64,000 bases of DNA from Aliishimia sp039978895 (GCA_039978895.1 JBDWAL010000033.1:124001-188000); one strand, 5' to 3'. Shown: positions 15,902 to 24,628, counted from the first letter of the stretch. A program made the numbers and translations. Notes: generated from the letters alone by a model not told the origin.

Positions 15902-16204
15902 ATGGAACAGGAAAAAGCGAAGCTCATTTCGTTTTATCTATACGGGTTTATGCTAGTCTTCGGACAAGCAATTATCGTTTCGGTCTTAGCTGTTTGGGGT
16001 CTGCAAACCTTAGCGTTCCTGTTTGGTGAGACCTTTGAGTGGGGCGCCGTCTTACGTCATCTTATCTTGTCTTTGACGCTTTTGGCATTCTTTCCAGGTC
16101 AACAAATATGGACGTTTCGGATGCGCGGCCCAGACCAGCAGATGTATACCATTGTTGGATGTGACCCAACGGACAAGGCGCCAGAAGATCAGTCGAGCCC
16201 ATAA
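15902..16204 (+). CDS. Small hypothetical membrane protein
   Basis: The 100-residue protein has two strong hydrophobic segments (about 10-36 and 50-66), a short cytoplasmic start and a charged C-terminal tail. A GGGAGCAAGG stretch provides the ribosome site for ATG 15902. I recognise no family. The gene stands between the ClpP-like gene and trmB, 39 bases upstream of trmB, and is probably co-transcribed with it. Confidence 0.65.
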   Translation: MEQEKAKLISFYLYGFMLVFGQAIIVSVLAVWGLQTLAFLFGETFEWGAVLRHLILSLTLLAFFPGQQIWTFRMRGPDQQMYTIVGCDPTDKAPEDQSSP

Positions 16205-16243
16205 AGCTTGAGGCTTGTGTCCCCCTATCGTAAAGGGGCCGCC

Positions 16244-16957
16244 ATGACAGATCACGTTCCACATCCAGACCGCCCGCATCGCAATTTCTATGGACGCCGC
16301 AAAGGCAAGCATATGAAAGCCAGCCAAGAGCGGTATGTCGAAGAAGATTTGGTGGCCTTGTCACCGGGGGCGGTTGATTGGGATGTGAACCCGGATCGAT
16401 CTCCGTTGGAGTTGAACACACTCTTCCCAAACAAGCCTGTTTGGCTGGAAATTGGTTTTGGGGGCGGTGAGCACATGGTGCATCAAGCCGCTGAAAACCC
16501 GGATGTCGGGATTATCGGCTGTGAACCCTACATCAACGGGGTGGCGATGTTGCTTGGCAAAATACGGCGTGCGGGAGTGGGCAACCTCAAGGTCTATCCG
16601 GGAGACGTTCGGGACATGTTCGATGTTCTACCCGAGGCGAGCATCGACAAAGCGTTTTTACTATATCCTGATCCGTGGCCAAAATCGCGCCACCATCGTC
16701 GTCGTTTTGTGACCCAAGAGCATCTTGAACCACTCGCAAAGGCCCTGAAGCCGGGGGCTGAATTTCGAGTTGCCACCGATATTCCAGATTATGTGCGTCA
16801 AACCTTGGAAGAAGTTCCACGCAGCGGTTTCGAGTGGTTGGCGCAATCACCCGAAGACTGGCGCAAGCCATGGGGCGATTGGATATCAACGCGATATGAG
16901 CAAAAAGCGCTGCGTGAAGGACGAGTGCCGCATTATTTGACCTTTCGGCGCACCTGA
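16244..16957 (+). CDS. trmB: tRNA (guanine(46)-N(7))-methyltransferase
   Basis: The 237-residue Rossmann-fold methyltransferase has SAM motif EIGFGGGEH, the acidic turn GCEPYINGVA, and the TrmB hallmark DPWPKSRHHRRR around residue 145. It makes m7G46 in the tRNA variable loop. ATG 16244 is preceded by AAAGGGG and was preferred over a longer frame from 16208. Association with metK, which supplies its cofactor, is common in this group. Confidence 0.96.
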   Translation: MTDHVPHPDRPHRNFYGRRKGKHMKASQERYVEEDLVALSPGAVDWDVNPDRSPLELNTLFPNKPVWLEIGFGGGEHMVHQAAENPDVGIIGCEPYINGVAMLLGKIRRAGVGNLKVYPGDVRDMFDVLPEASIDKAFLLYPDPWPKSRHHRRRFVTQEHLEPLAKALKPGAEFRVATDIPDYVRQTLEEVPRSGFEWLAQSPEDWRKPWGDWISTRYEQKALREGRVPHYLTFRRT

Positions 16958-17028
16958 TAGCGCAAACGATGGACCCCGCCATACGGCGCTGCTAAGAGGC
17001 TCGAAGACCTGCTAAAAGGAGCTTGCCC

Positions 17029-18381
17029 ATGTCCGGTCACGGGGATCCAATTCCAATGATATCGCACCCCTGCTCGGGGTTATCTGGCGTGGCGAATGTG
17101 CCAGGCGACAAGTCGATATCGCACCGCTCTTTGATTTTGGGCGCATTAAGCGTCGGGCAAACTCATGTGACGGGATTGCTTGAAGGGCAAGACGTGCTCG
17201 ATACCGCCAAAGCCATGCGCGCCTTTGGCGCCGAAGTAACCCAGCACGGGCAAGGCGAATGGTCGATTCATGGCGTCGGCGTCGGCGGATTTTTAGAGCC
17301 AGACAACGTGATCGATTGCGGCAATTCAGGCACGGGCGTGCGGTTGATCATGGGGGCCATGGCCACCTGTGATATTTCGGCGACCTTCACCGGGGACGCA
17401 TCATTGAACAGCCGCCCCATGGCACGCGTGACCGATCCTTTGGCCTTGTTTGGGTGCCAAACCGTTGGGCGAACGGGCGGGCGTTTGCCCATGACATTGG
17501 TCGGCGCCGCAGACCCAATTCCTGTGCGCTACGTTGTTCCGGTGCCCTCGGCGCAAGTGAAATCAGCAGTGCTGTTGGCGGGTCTGAACGCTCTGGGCAA
17601 GACCGTTGTCATCGAAAAAGAAGCCACGCGCGATCACACAGAGCGCATGTTGGCTGGCTTTGGGGCCGAAATTTCGTTGGAAGACACCGAAGAGGGGCGC
17701 GTCATCACATTGACGGGGCAACCCGAATTGACGGGACAAACAATTGTGGTGCCGCGTGATCCTAGTTCAGCTGCGTTTCCTGTTTGTGCGGCGATTGTGA
17801 CACCGGGTTCGGATGTTTTGGTGCCGGGAATCGGGCTGAACCCAACACGTGCCGGGCTTTATACAACCCTGCGCGAAATGGGTGCGGACCTTGTGTATGA
17901 AAACGAACGCATCGAGGGCGGTGAGCCTGTCGCCGATCTGCGGGCGCGGTATTCCCCGGATATGAAGGGGATCACCGTGCCACCCGAACGTGCGGCGAGC
18001 ATGATCGACGAATACCCCGTTTTATCTGTGGTTGCGGCCAACGCCTCTGGGAAGACCATGATGGCGGGCGTGAAAGAACTGCGGGTCAAGGAATCCGATC
18101 GCATCGACGCCATGGCCGTTGGGTTGCGCGCGAACGGCGTGGACGTAGACGAGGGCGAGGACTGGTGGGCGGTTACGGGCAAAGGTCCGGGCAGCGTGCC
18201 GGGTGGGGAGACGTGCCTTAGCCACCTTGATCATCGGATTGCGATGTCCTTCTTGATCCTAGGGATGGCTGCGCAAAATCCGGTGAGTGTTGATGACGGG
18301 GGGCCGATTGCGACATCCTTTCCGATCTTCACGGACTTGATGACCCAATTGGGTGCTAACGTCGTCTCTGTGAGCTCGTGA
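17029..18381 (+). CDS. aroA: 3-phosphoshikimate 1-carboxyvinyltransferase (EPSP synthase, class II-like)
   Basis: The 450-residue enzyme joins shikimate-3-phosphate and phosphoenolpyruvate in aromatic amino acid synthesis. Signatures include GDKSISHRSLILGAL, GNSGTGVRL, SRPMARVTDPL, SAQVKSAVLLAGLN, DEYPVLSV and KESDRIDAM. The SAQVKSAVLLAGLN and DHTERML stretches resemble the class II enzymes of Agrobacterium CP4 type rather than E. coli AroA. The PEP-site glycine loop reads GNSGTG, where I recall CP4 having Ala. ATG 17029 has AAAAGGAG 6 bases upstream. The stop overlaps the cmk GTG by 4 bases. Confidence 0.97.
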   Translation: MSGHGDPIPMISHPCSGLSGVANVPGDKSISHRSLILGALSVGQTHVTGLLEGQDVLDTAKAMRAFGAEVTQHGQGEWSIHGVGVGGFLEPDNVIDCGNSGTGVRLIMGAMATCDISATFTGDASLNSRPMARVTDPLALFGCQTVGRTGGRLPMTLVGAADPIPVRYVVPVPSAQVKSAVLLAGLNALGKTVVIEKEATRDHTERMLAGFGAEISLEDTEEGRVITLTGQPELTGQTIVVPRDPSSAAFPVCAAIVTPGSDVLVPGIGLNPTRAGLYTTLREMGADLVYENERIEGGEPVADLRARYSPDMKGITVPPERAASMIDEYPVLSVVAANASGKTMMAGVKELRVKESDRIDAMAVGLRANGVDVDEGEDWWAVTGKGPGSVPGGETCLSHLDHRIAMSFLILGMAAQNPVSVDDGGPIATSFPIFTDLMTQLGANVVSVSS

Positions 18382-18992
18382 GGTTTACGATCGCCATTGA
18401 TGGCCCTGCAGCGGCTGGGAAGGGGACGATCTCGAAGGCCGTTGCGGCGCATTTTGACTTTTCGCATCTGGACACGGGGCTGTTGTATCGGGCCGTCGGG
18501 GCCAAAGTTTTGGACGGTGCCGATCCGATTGAGGCGGCTCAAACGTTGCAAGCGGCAGACCTTGATAGCGATCACTTGCGGACCCCTGATGTGGCGCAAG
18601 CGGCCAGCAAAATCGCGGTGATCCCTGAAGTGCGGGCGGCTTTGTTGGAATTTCAGCGTGTGTTCGCAAGACGTTCGGGCGGGGCGGTACTGGACGGGCG
18701 CGACATCGGGACGGTGATCTGCCCTGATGCAGAAGTGAAACTGTTCGTGACCGCCAGCGCGGATGTGCGTGCCACACGTCGCCATGCAGAGTTGCAACAA
18801 CGCGGCATCACCGACACGTTTGAAAACGTCTTGAGCGATGTGAAAGCCCGAGACGCGCGCGACAGCAGTCGTGAAACTGCCCCTTTGAAGCCTGCGCCAG
18901 ACGCGGTTTTGATTGATACCTCTGATTTGTCAATTGACCAGGCGATTGAGGCTGCAATTGCAGCCGTAACTGCGCGCCGCATCGGCAGTTGA
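18378..18992 (+). CDS. cmk: Cytidylate kinase
   Basis: The 204-residue enzyme phosphorylates CMP/dCMP. The P-loop IDGPAAAGKGTISKAVA, the LDTGLLYRAVG substrate region and LDGRDIGTVICPDA identify it. The GTG start lies in the GTGA overlap with aroA, indicating coupled translation. In many proteobacteria cmk is followed directly by rpsA; here four genes and about 2.7 kb intervene. Confidence 0.96.
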   Translation: MRFTIAIDGPAAAGKGTISKAVAAHFDFSHLDTGLLYRAVGAKVLDGADPIEAAQTLQAADLDSDHLRTPDVAQAASKIAVIPEVRAALLEFQRVFARRSGGAVLDGRDIGTVICPDAEVKLFVTASADVRATRRHAELQQRGITDTFENVLSDVKARDARDSSRETAPLKPAPDAVLIDTSDLSIDQAIEAAIAAVTARRIGS

Positions 18993-19047
18993 TCCTACCG
19001 GGATGCCGCGCCAGTATGGCGGGATCACATGGAAGAGGGTCGGGATT

Positions 19048-20046
19048 ATGAAACAACGTCAAATGGGGCCAAACGGGCCGATGGTGTCTTGCTTGGGCAT
19101 CGGAGCAATGTCGTTCGCTGAGTTTTATGGTCCAACCACGGAAGAAAACTCTTTTGCGATTCTGGATGCTGCGATGGATGCGGGCGTGACTCATATCGAC
19201 ACGGCAAATGTTTATGGCATGGGGCGTTCTGAGATTGCGATCGGCTCTTGGTTGAAGGCCAATTCTGGGGTGCGTGACACGCTGCATATCGCGACAAAAG
19301 CATCGATCAGCCGGGACGCAGATGGCAACCGATTGTTTGACAATTCTGCAGCGCATCTTGACGCTGCATTGGATAAATCGTTGGAAAAGATGGGCGTGGA
19401 GTGCGTCGATCTCTTCTATGTGCACCGACGTGACGCGGGACGTCCCATTGAAGAGGTGACCGAGACGCTGGCAGGGTTGGTCAAAAAGGGCAAAACTCGC
19501 AGCTTTGGGTTTTCCGAAATTGCCCCAACATCGTTGCGCCGTGCGCATGCGGTACATCCGGTTGCGGCTGTGCAATCAGAGTATTCCTTGTCGACGCGCT
19601 CCCCCGAGATGGGATTGGTGCAAACATGTGAAGAATTAGGCGTCGCATTGGTCGCGTTCTCGCCAGTTGGTCGGTCTTTGTTGACAGATCATCCGTTGGC
19701 CGCAGACATAATCCCAAATCTGCCATTCCTAAAATCCAATCCACGATTTCAAGAAGATGCCTATGGTGCCAACATTGAAGCCACCAAAGGGTTTCGTGCA
19801 CTTGCGGCGGATATGGGATTGCCTGCGGCAGGGCTCGCGATTGCGTGGTGTTTGGCAAAAGGGCCGCATGTGGTTCCGATTCCTGGCACGCGATCTGTCA
19901 GTCATTTTAACGAGTTGGTCGCCGGGGCAAACACAGAGTTGAGCGCGCAAGATGTGGCGCGGATCGAGCAGGTTTTGCCGATTGGTTGGGCACATGGGGA
20001 TCGATATTCGGACGATCAATGGGTTGGGCCAGAGCGGTTTTGTTGA
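19048..20046 (+). CDS. Aldo/keto reductase
   Basis: The 332-residue NADPH-dependent TIM-barrel oxidoreductase shows the catalytic tetrad Asp (HIDTANVYG), Tyr in the same segment, Lys (ATKASI) and His (FYVHRRD), plus the C-terminal cofactor motif PIPGTRSVSHFNE. The plant-type architecture without long loops suggests the YakC/AKR13 branch; the substrate is unknown. I chose ATG 19048 (MKQRQMG), where homology would start; the frame opens at 19003. Transcribed in line with cmk and rpsA. Confidence 0.92.
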   Translation: MKQRQMGPNGPMVSCLGIGAMSFAEFYGPTTEENSFAILDAAMDAGVTHIDTANVYGMGRSEIAIGSWLKANSGVRDTLHIATKASISRDADGNRLFDNSAAHLDAALDKSLEKMGVECVDLFYVHRRDAGRPIEEVTETLAGLVKKGKTRSFGFSEIAPTSLRRAHAVHPVAAVQSEYSLSTRSPEMGLVQTCEELGVALVAFSPVGRSLLTDHPLAADIIPNLPFLKSNPRFQEDAYGANIEATKGFRALAADMGLPAAGLAIAWCLAKGPHVVPIPGTRSVSHFNELVAGANTELSAQDVARIEQVLPIGWAHGDRYSDDQWVGPERFC

Positions 20047-20118
20047 CATAATTGCTCACCAAAGGGTGCATCGTCAGTTAGAACCGGGCGGGCTAGGCTG
20101 GAACAAAGGAGATTTCTT

Positions 20119-20700
20119 ATGAGCTTGCGCACACGGACCCTCGCCCCGGTTTTGGCCCTTTGTTTGGCTTTGCCCTTAAGTAGTGTCGCTCAGCAGGCTC
20201 AGACCCCTGATGTTGCGGAGCCGCGCGCAGAGGGTCCCGAAGCGGAACCGCGGATGACGCTGGAGCGTTTGACCGCAATTGTGCAGAGCATTGATCCAGA
20301 AGCGAAAGTTTTTGGAAACGCGATGGAGTTTACCCTAGAGGATATCCCGGTCATCGTGATCACAGATCCTGTCGCGGACAGAATGCGCGCAATGGTGCCA
20401 ATTCGCAGCGCCGAAGGGATTGAAGCCGACGAGCTTATGCGGCTCATGCAAGCCAATTTCGATTCGGCACTAGATGCGCGTTATGCGGTGGCACAAGGGC
20501 GGCTTTGGGGTGTCTTTATCCACCCATTGTCCCCTTTGGAGCGTCCGCAGTTTTTGTCTGCCATTATCCAAACCGTGAACGTGGCCCGTACCTATGGTGA
20601 TACATATGCGGGCGGGGCGTTGACGTTTGGCGGTGGCGACAGCAATCAAATTTATCGGAAGTTGTTGGATGAGTTGCTGAATAAAGGTCAGGAACTGTGA
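20119..20700 (+). CDS. Secreted YbjN-like (type III chaperone-fold) protein
   Basis: The 193-residue protein has a signal peptide (hydrophobic residues 8-22, cleavage near SVAQQ), a Glu/Pro-rich linker, then a globular domain (about 45-190). The pattern LERLTAIVQSIDPEAKV followed by LMQANFDSALDARYAVAQG recalls YbjN/CesT-like folds. The ribosome site AAAGGAG stands before the ATG. A periplasmic role is likely, but no function is known. Confidence 0.6.
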   Translation: MSLRTRTLAPVLALCLALPLSSVAQQAQTPDVAEPRAEGPEAEPRMTLERLTAIVQSIDPEAKVFGNAMEFTLEDIPVIVITDPVADRMRAMVPIRSAEGIEADELMRLMQANFDSALDARYAVAQGRLWGVFIHPLSPLERPQFLSAIIQTVNVARTYGDTYAGGALTFGGGDSNQIYRKLLDELLNKGQEL

Positions 20701-20771
20701 TCCACCTTCTGATTGTTGTTGCGCGCAAAGCACAAGCGTCGCGAAGGGCTTGAAACGTAGAGGTCTAAGGC

Positions 20772-20906
20772 CTAAATGGGTACCTCAGGCAACAGGGGCG
20801 CCTGCCGCGCGCACATCTTTTTGATGGTGGTGAAGGCCTCTGGTTCGATCAGGACACATTGTTCAACATCGCGGTATGCACCCCGTGGTGGTAATGCGCG
20901 CCCCAT
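20772..20906 (-). CDS. Possible small ORF (44 aa), unrecognised
   Basis: On the minus strand an open frame of 44 codons begins at ATG 20906 and ends at TAG 20772. Its composition (EQCVLIEPEAFTTIKKM in the middle) looks more protein-like than a random frame. I recognise no family and the ribosome site is weak. It could be a genuine small protein or the remnant of a larger gene. It occupies most of the gap 20701-20957, which otherwise shows nothing. Confidence 0.25.
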   Translation of the reverse strand: MGRALPPRGAYRDVEQCVLIEPEAFTTIKKMCARQAPLLPEVPI

Positions 20907-20957
20907 CCGACTTAGGCCCTAGGCCTGAACAGCATGCCCATCGATGGAGAGAAAACG

Positions 20958-21398
20958 ATGGAGCTTGATCTTAGCAAAAGCGCTGTAACAGCGTTGAAAA
21001 CAGAAGCAAAAAGCCTGCGCGAAGACCGAACATGGGAGGGAACGCCAACCTCGCATGCACAAGCGTTGGAACTGGTCGCCCGTAAACATGGCGTGCGCGA
21101 TTGGAACACTTTGCGTGCTCAAGCCGTGCGGCCCGTGCGTTTGGCACCCGGAACACGGGTGTCCGGAACGTATCTTGGCCAATCCTTTGCAGGTCATGTG
21201 CAAGGTGTGCAGCTCTTAGCGCAAGGGAATCGTCTGCGTGTGATCTTGCATTTTGATGACGCGGTTGACGTGGTGCAATTCGAGAGTTTTTCGGCATTTC
21301 GTCAGCGGGTCACAGCCATTGTTGGCCAAGACGGGCGTTCGTTTACGCATACGTCTGATGGCGTGCCGCATATGGTTTTGGAAACAGCGGGCATTTGA
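20958..21398 (+). CDS. Glyoxalase-related (PF20066-like) small protein
   Basis: The 146-residue protein begins with LKTEAKSLREDR and SHAQALELVARKHGVRDWNTL, the N-terminal signature seen in proteins labelled glyoxalase superfamily. A beta-rich second half follows (FAGHVQGVQLLAQGNRLRVILHF). No enzymatic role is proven for this family. ATG 20958 was chosen because GGAGAG is 6 bases upstream; an ATG at 20934 is in frame. It ends just before a paired palindromic repeat. Confidence 0.65.
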   Translation: MELDLSKSAVTALKTEAKSLREDRTWEGTPTSHAQALELVARKHGVRDWNTLRAQAVRPVRLAPGTRVSGTYLGQSFAGHVQGVQLLAQGNRLRVILHFDDAVDVVQFESFSAFRQRVTAIVGQDGRSFTHTSDGVPHMVLETAGI

Positions 21399-21422
21399 GC
21401 TGATCCTTGGAAAAAGGGCGCG

Positions 21423-21467
21423 GCGGATTTTTCAAAATCCGCTGCCGTCAAATCTTGTAAGATTTGA
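21423..21467. repeat. Paired palindromic repeat (copy 2)
   Basis: GCGGATTTTTCAAAATCCGC (21423-21442, 9-base arms around TC) and TCAAATCTTGTAAGATTTGA (21448-21467, 9-base arms around GT) stand 5 bases apart, just after a stop codon. The design matches 3517-3574: a first palindrome centred on TC and a second built on an ATCTTG/AAGATT core. This suggests a dispersed family of intergenic elements. Confidence 0.7.
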
Positions 21468-21495
21468 GCACCCGGTCGCAGGCCATGCGTAGGAC

Positions 21496-21524
21496 TTGCA
21501 TCTGTCTGTGACATAACTTATACG
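21496..21524 (+). promoter_or_regulatory. Probable sigma-70-type promoter of rpsA
   Basis: TTGCAT (21496-21501) and TATACG (21519-21524) are separated by 17 bases. Transcription from here gives an rpsA leader of about 160 bases. Confidence 0.5.
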
Positions 21525-21573
21525 CGCGCCTGTCGATAAGGTGGACAACCACCGCAGAACATTGAGCGTAGCA

Positions 21574-21602
21574 GGGTCGGATCATACCGGCCCTCTTTGT
21601 TT
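21574..21602 (+). promoter_or_regulatory. Hairpin in the rpsA leader
   Basis: GGGTCGG (21574-21580) pairs with CCGGCCC (21587-21593) over seven positions with one G-T pair. TCTTTGTTT follows, a terminator-like arrangement inside the leader. It could attenuate rpsA or take part in S1 autoregulation, or end upstream transcription. Confidence 0.45.
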
Positions 21603-21690
21603 TGCGAAAACCACTGACCAATGAAACCCCAAGACCGGCGGAGACAACCGCACGGCCCGAATAAATCAAACGTTAGGATCTAGACGCCAC

Positions 21691-23370
21691 ATGGCAGATA
21701 ACATGATGGAGGAATTCGAAGCCCTCCTTACCGAAAGCTTCGAAATGGACACACCGGACGAAGGTTCGGTCGTCAAAGGCAAAGTACTCGCAATCGAAGC
21801 GGGTCAGGCCATCATCGACGTCGGCTACAAAATGGAAGGCCGCGTTGATCTTAAAGAATTCGCAAATCCCGGTGAAGCCCCCGATATCGCTGTTGGCGAT
21901 GAGGTAGAGGTTTATCTACGGTCCGCAGAAAACTCACGCGGCGAAGCTGTTATCTCACGTGAGATGGCACGTCGCGAAGAAGCGTGGGATCGTCTTGAAA
22001 CAGCTTATGCTGGCGAAGCACGCGTCGAAGGCGCGATCTTTGGTCGTGTCAAAGGCGGCTTCACGGTTGATCTTGGTGGTGCCGTAGCCTTCTTGCCCGG
22101 TTCGCAAGTTGACGTACGTCCCGTACGCGACGCCGGCCCATTGATGGGGCTCAAGCAGCCGTTCCAGATTCTGAAAATGGACCGCCGTCGGGGCAACATC
22201 GTTGTGTCTCGTCGTGCAATCCTTGAAGAATCCCGTGCCGAACAGCGCGCCGAAGTTATCGGCAACCTCACCGAGGGCCAAAACGTTGACGGCGTGGTTA
22301 AGAACATCACCGAATACGGCGCATTTGTTGACCTTGGCGGCGTAGACGGCTTGTTGCACGTGACCGACATGGCATGGCGCCGTGTGAACCACCCATCTGA
22401 GATCCTCACAATCGGTGAGACGATCAAAGTGCAGGTCATCAAGATCAACAAAGAAACACACCGCATCAGCCTCGGTATGAAGCAATTGCAAGAAGATCCA
22501 TGGGATCTTGTTGCTGCGAAATACCCGCTGGACAGCTCACACACAGGCCGCGTGACCAACATCACCGATTACGGCGCCTTTGTAGAGCTAGAGCCCGGTG
22601 TCGAAGGTCTTGTTCACGTGTCCGAAATGTCTTGGACCAAGAAAAACGTACACCCAGGCAAAATCGTGTCCACTTCGCAAGAAGTCGAAGTCATGGTTCT
22701 GGAAATCGACGGTTCCAAGCGTCGTGTATCTCTTGGCCTGAAACAGACTATGCGCAACCCATGGGAAGTGTTTGCAGAAACACACCCTGAAGGCACAGAA
22801 GTCGAAGGCGAAGTCAAAAACATCACCGAATTCGGTCTGTTTGTTGGCCTCGAAGGCGACATCGACGGCATGGTTCACCTGTCCGACCTATCATGGGACG
22901 AACGTGGCGAAGAAGCGATCCAGAACTACCGCAAAGGCGATACAGTTCAAGCGGTTGTCTCCGAAGTTGACGTTGAAAAAGAGCGTATCTCACTTTCGAT
23001 CAAAGCCATCGGCGGTGACAAGTTTGCAGAAGCAGTGGGCGGCGTGAAGCGCGGTTCCATCGTGACTGTGAATGTGACCTCGATCGAAGAAGGTGGCGTT
23101 GAAGTCGAATATGAAGGCATGAAATCCTTCATCCGTCGCTCCGACCTGTCTCGTGACCGTGCCGAACAGCGCCCTGAGCGTTTCTCGGTTGGTGACAAAG
23201 TCGACGTGCGCATCACAAACGTGGACGCCAAGTCCCGCCGTTTGGGTGTGTCGATCAAGGCACGCGAGATTGCAGAAGAGAAAGAGGCCGTCGAACAGTA
23301 TGGTTCCTCCGACTCCGGTGCATCCTTGGGCGATATCCTTGGCGCGGCTCTGAAGCCCGCCGACGAGTAA
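21691..23370 (+). CDS. rpsA: 30S ribosomal protein S1
   Basis: The 559-residue protein consists of six S1 RNA-binding repeats. Successive repeats are marked by EGRVDLKEF, KGGFTVDLGGAVAFLPGSQV, ITEYGAFVDLGGVDGLLHVTD, ITDYGAFVELEPGVEGLVHVSE, ITEFGLFVGLEGDIDGMVHLSD and the divergent last VEYEGMKSFIRRSDLS. S1 binds mRNA leaders and the 30S subunit. The ATG is preceded by a distant AGGA. A strong terminator follows, and the himD/ihfB gene that often follows rpsA is not here. Confidence 0.99.
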   Translation: MADNMMEEFEALLTESFEMDTPDEGSVVKGKVLAIEAGQAIIDVGYKMEGRVDLKEFANPGEAPDIAVGDEVEVYLRSAENSRGEAVISREMARREEAWDRLETAYAGEARVEGAIFGRVKGGFTVDLGGAVAFLPGSQVDVRPVRDAGPLMGLKQPFQILKMDRRRGNIVVSRRAILEESRAEQRAEVIGNLTEGQNVDGVVKNITEYGAFVDLGGVDGLLHVTDMAWRRVNHPSEILTIGETIKVQVIKINKETHRISLGMKQLQEDPWDLVAAKYPLDSSHTGRVTNITDYGAFVELEPGVEGLVHVSEMSWTKKNVHPGKIVSTSQEVEVMVLEIDGSKRRVSLGLKQTMRNPWEVFAETHPEGTEVEGEVKNITEFGLFVGLEGDIDGMVHLSDLSWDERGEEAIQNYRKGDTVQAVVSEVDVEKERISLSIKAIGGDKFAEAVGGVKRGSIVTVNVTSIEEGGVEVEYEGMKSFIRRSDLSRDRAEQRPERFSVGDKVDVRITNVDAKSRRLGVSIKAREIAEEKEAVEQYGSSDSGASLGDILGAALKPADE

Positions 23371-23392
23371 AGCGACGCTTTACAGCAAATAG

Positions 23393-23424
23393 AAAAGGCC
23401 CGGCGTTCTGCGTCGGGCCTTTTT
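23393..23424 (+). terminator. Rho-independent terminator of rpsA
   Basis: AAAGGCCCGGCG and CGTCGGGCCTTTTT form a GC-rich stem with loop TTCTG followed by five T residues, 25 bases after the rpsA stop. Confidence 0.95.
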
Positions 23425-23709
23425 CGTTGGTCAGGCCTGCGGGTCGACGCGCGCCCAAAGAAGGTGGCACGCCAGTTATTCCCCCCATCGACTTCAAGTC
23501 CTGCTTTTGCTGACTGAATTGCCGAACAGATCGCAACGCGGCCCTTCGCGCAAAGTCCATTAATCCACATGATCTGTGTGGCAATCGGAACTCTAATATC
23601 CTAGAATCACCAAATCGAAGGCTCTGTCCAACTCGGTGTCATGCAAAACAATGCGGATACCTTGGGAGAGCGGACTAGGATTTTTCCGCAGGGGTGTGGG
23701 GGTAGGAAC

Positions 23710-23925
23710 ATGTATCTGACGCGAAGTGAGCCAAATACCAATCTCTATCGGTTTTACCACATGCAGATCGTGCAGGGCCTTTTTGGCGATTGGGGATTGA
23801 TCCGCGAATGGGGCCGTATTGGCAGCCCGGGACGTGCGCGCACGGATTGGTTTGGCAGTGAGATGGACGCCAAGGACGCGCGATTTGACCTTCATATGCA
23901 AAAAGCGATGCGCGGTTACGAATAG
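23710..23925 (+). CDS. WGR domain-containing protein
   Basis: The 71-residue protein is a single WGR domain, with the namesake Trp-Gly-Arg in IREWGRIGSPGRARTDWF, preceded by LYRFYHMQIVQGLFGDWGL. In larger proteins WGR domains bind nucleic acid, as in PARPs and some ligase-associated proteins. The role of stand-alone bacterial versions is unknown. I chose ATG 23710, where the domain starts; the frame opens at 23641. The preceding 285 bases after the rpsA terminator hold no gene I can support. Confidence 0.8.
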   Translation: MYLTRSEPNTNLYRFYHMQIVQGLFGDWGLIREWGRIGSPGRARTDWFGSEMDAKDARFDLHMQKAMRGYE

Positions 23926-23975
23926 GCGGTCAGACGTGCCGCCATGCCCAAGATAACCGGGCAGGGCACTGTTTA

Positions 23976-24482
23976 TTAGGGTCTTTTGATCCCGAGGGAT
24001 GCCTCAAGCTCGAAGCGACGCGCCAAGCTTTCAGGCGACCAAGTGGCGTCAATGTCGTAAAATGCATCCACCCTGTAATCATCTTTCGGTAATATCACCC
24101 AAGGTTGTTTTGATGCTGTGTAGATATGCACATCAGGGGGCAATTGATCAGGGTCATCAAGTGTACCAACGCGGATGAAGCGAATAAGAGCCCGTAGACC
24201 GCCCATGTTATAGTTGCTCCAAACGGCGACTTTGCAAGCGGTGCAACGGGTAATATCTTGGCCCGTTCCACTTGGGGTTGGCACTGAAATTGTTTCGACG
24301 TCGCCAGACAAAAGCGTCACGTTAGATGTTTCATAAAGGGCGTTGATCGCAAAAGCAGATCCGGAATTTTTCTGGCATCCACGACAGTGACACCCGTGCA
24401 CAATCAAGGGATTGCCTGTGATCTGATAACGGACACGCCCACATGTGCAGCCGCCTTCTTTGGGATCGGTTCCGGATATCAT
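23976..24482 (-). CDS. GFA/CENP-V domain protein
   Basis: The 168-residue zinc protein carries the GFA-family cysteine set: GGCTCGRVRY (first pair), HGCHCRGCQK (second set) and CTACK. The fold binds zinc and is found in S-(hydroxymethyl)glutathione synthase and many uncharacterised homologues; true formaldehyde activation is not assured. ATG 24482 has AAGGGA upstream and was preferred over a frame start at 24509. Divergent from a LysR regulator, which probably controls it. Confidence 0.87.
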   Translation of the reverse strand: MISGTDPKEGGCTCGRVRYQITGNPLIVHGCHCRGCQKNSGSAFAINALYETSNVTLLSGDVETISVPTPSGTGQDITRCTACKVAVWSNYNMGGLRALIRFIRVGTLDDPDQLPPDVHIYTASKQPWVILPKDDYRVDAFYDIDATWSPESLARRFELEASLGIKRP

Positions 24483-24628
24483 GGTGTTCCCTTGTCCTAT
24501 TTGGCGCAACAGCTGACGCGGCCGATGCTTTATTTTCTTGCTAAATTGGTTGCATTAAACAACGATTTTGAAAATTGGTGAAAAATCGACACCGGTTTTG
24601 CAATTTTGCACAAGGTGGGAGCGGCAAG

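Noticed and set aside
23425..23570. Minus-strand open frame entering rpsA from downstream
   Set aside because: Most of its length is antisense to rpsA; the remaining part has no ribosome site and no protein family I can name. It crosses the rpsA terminator.
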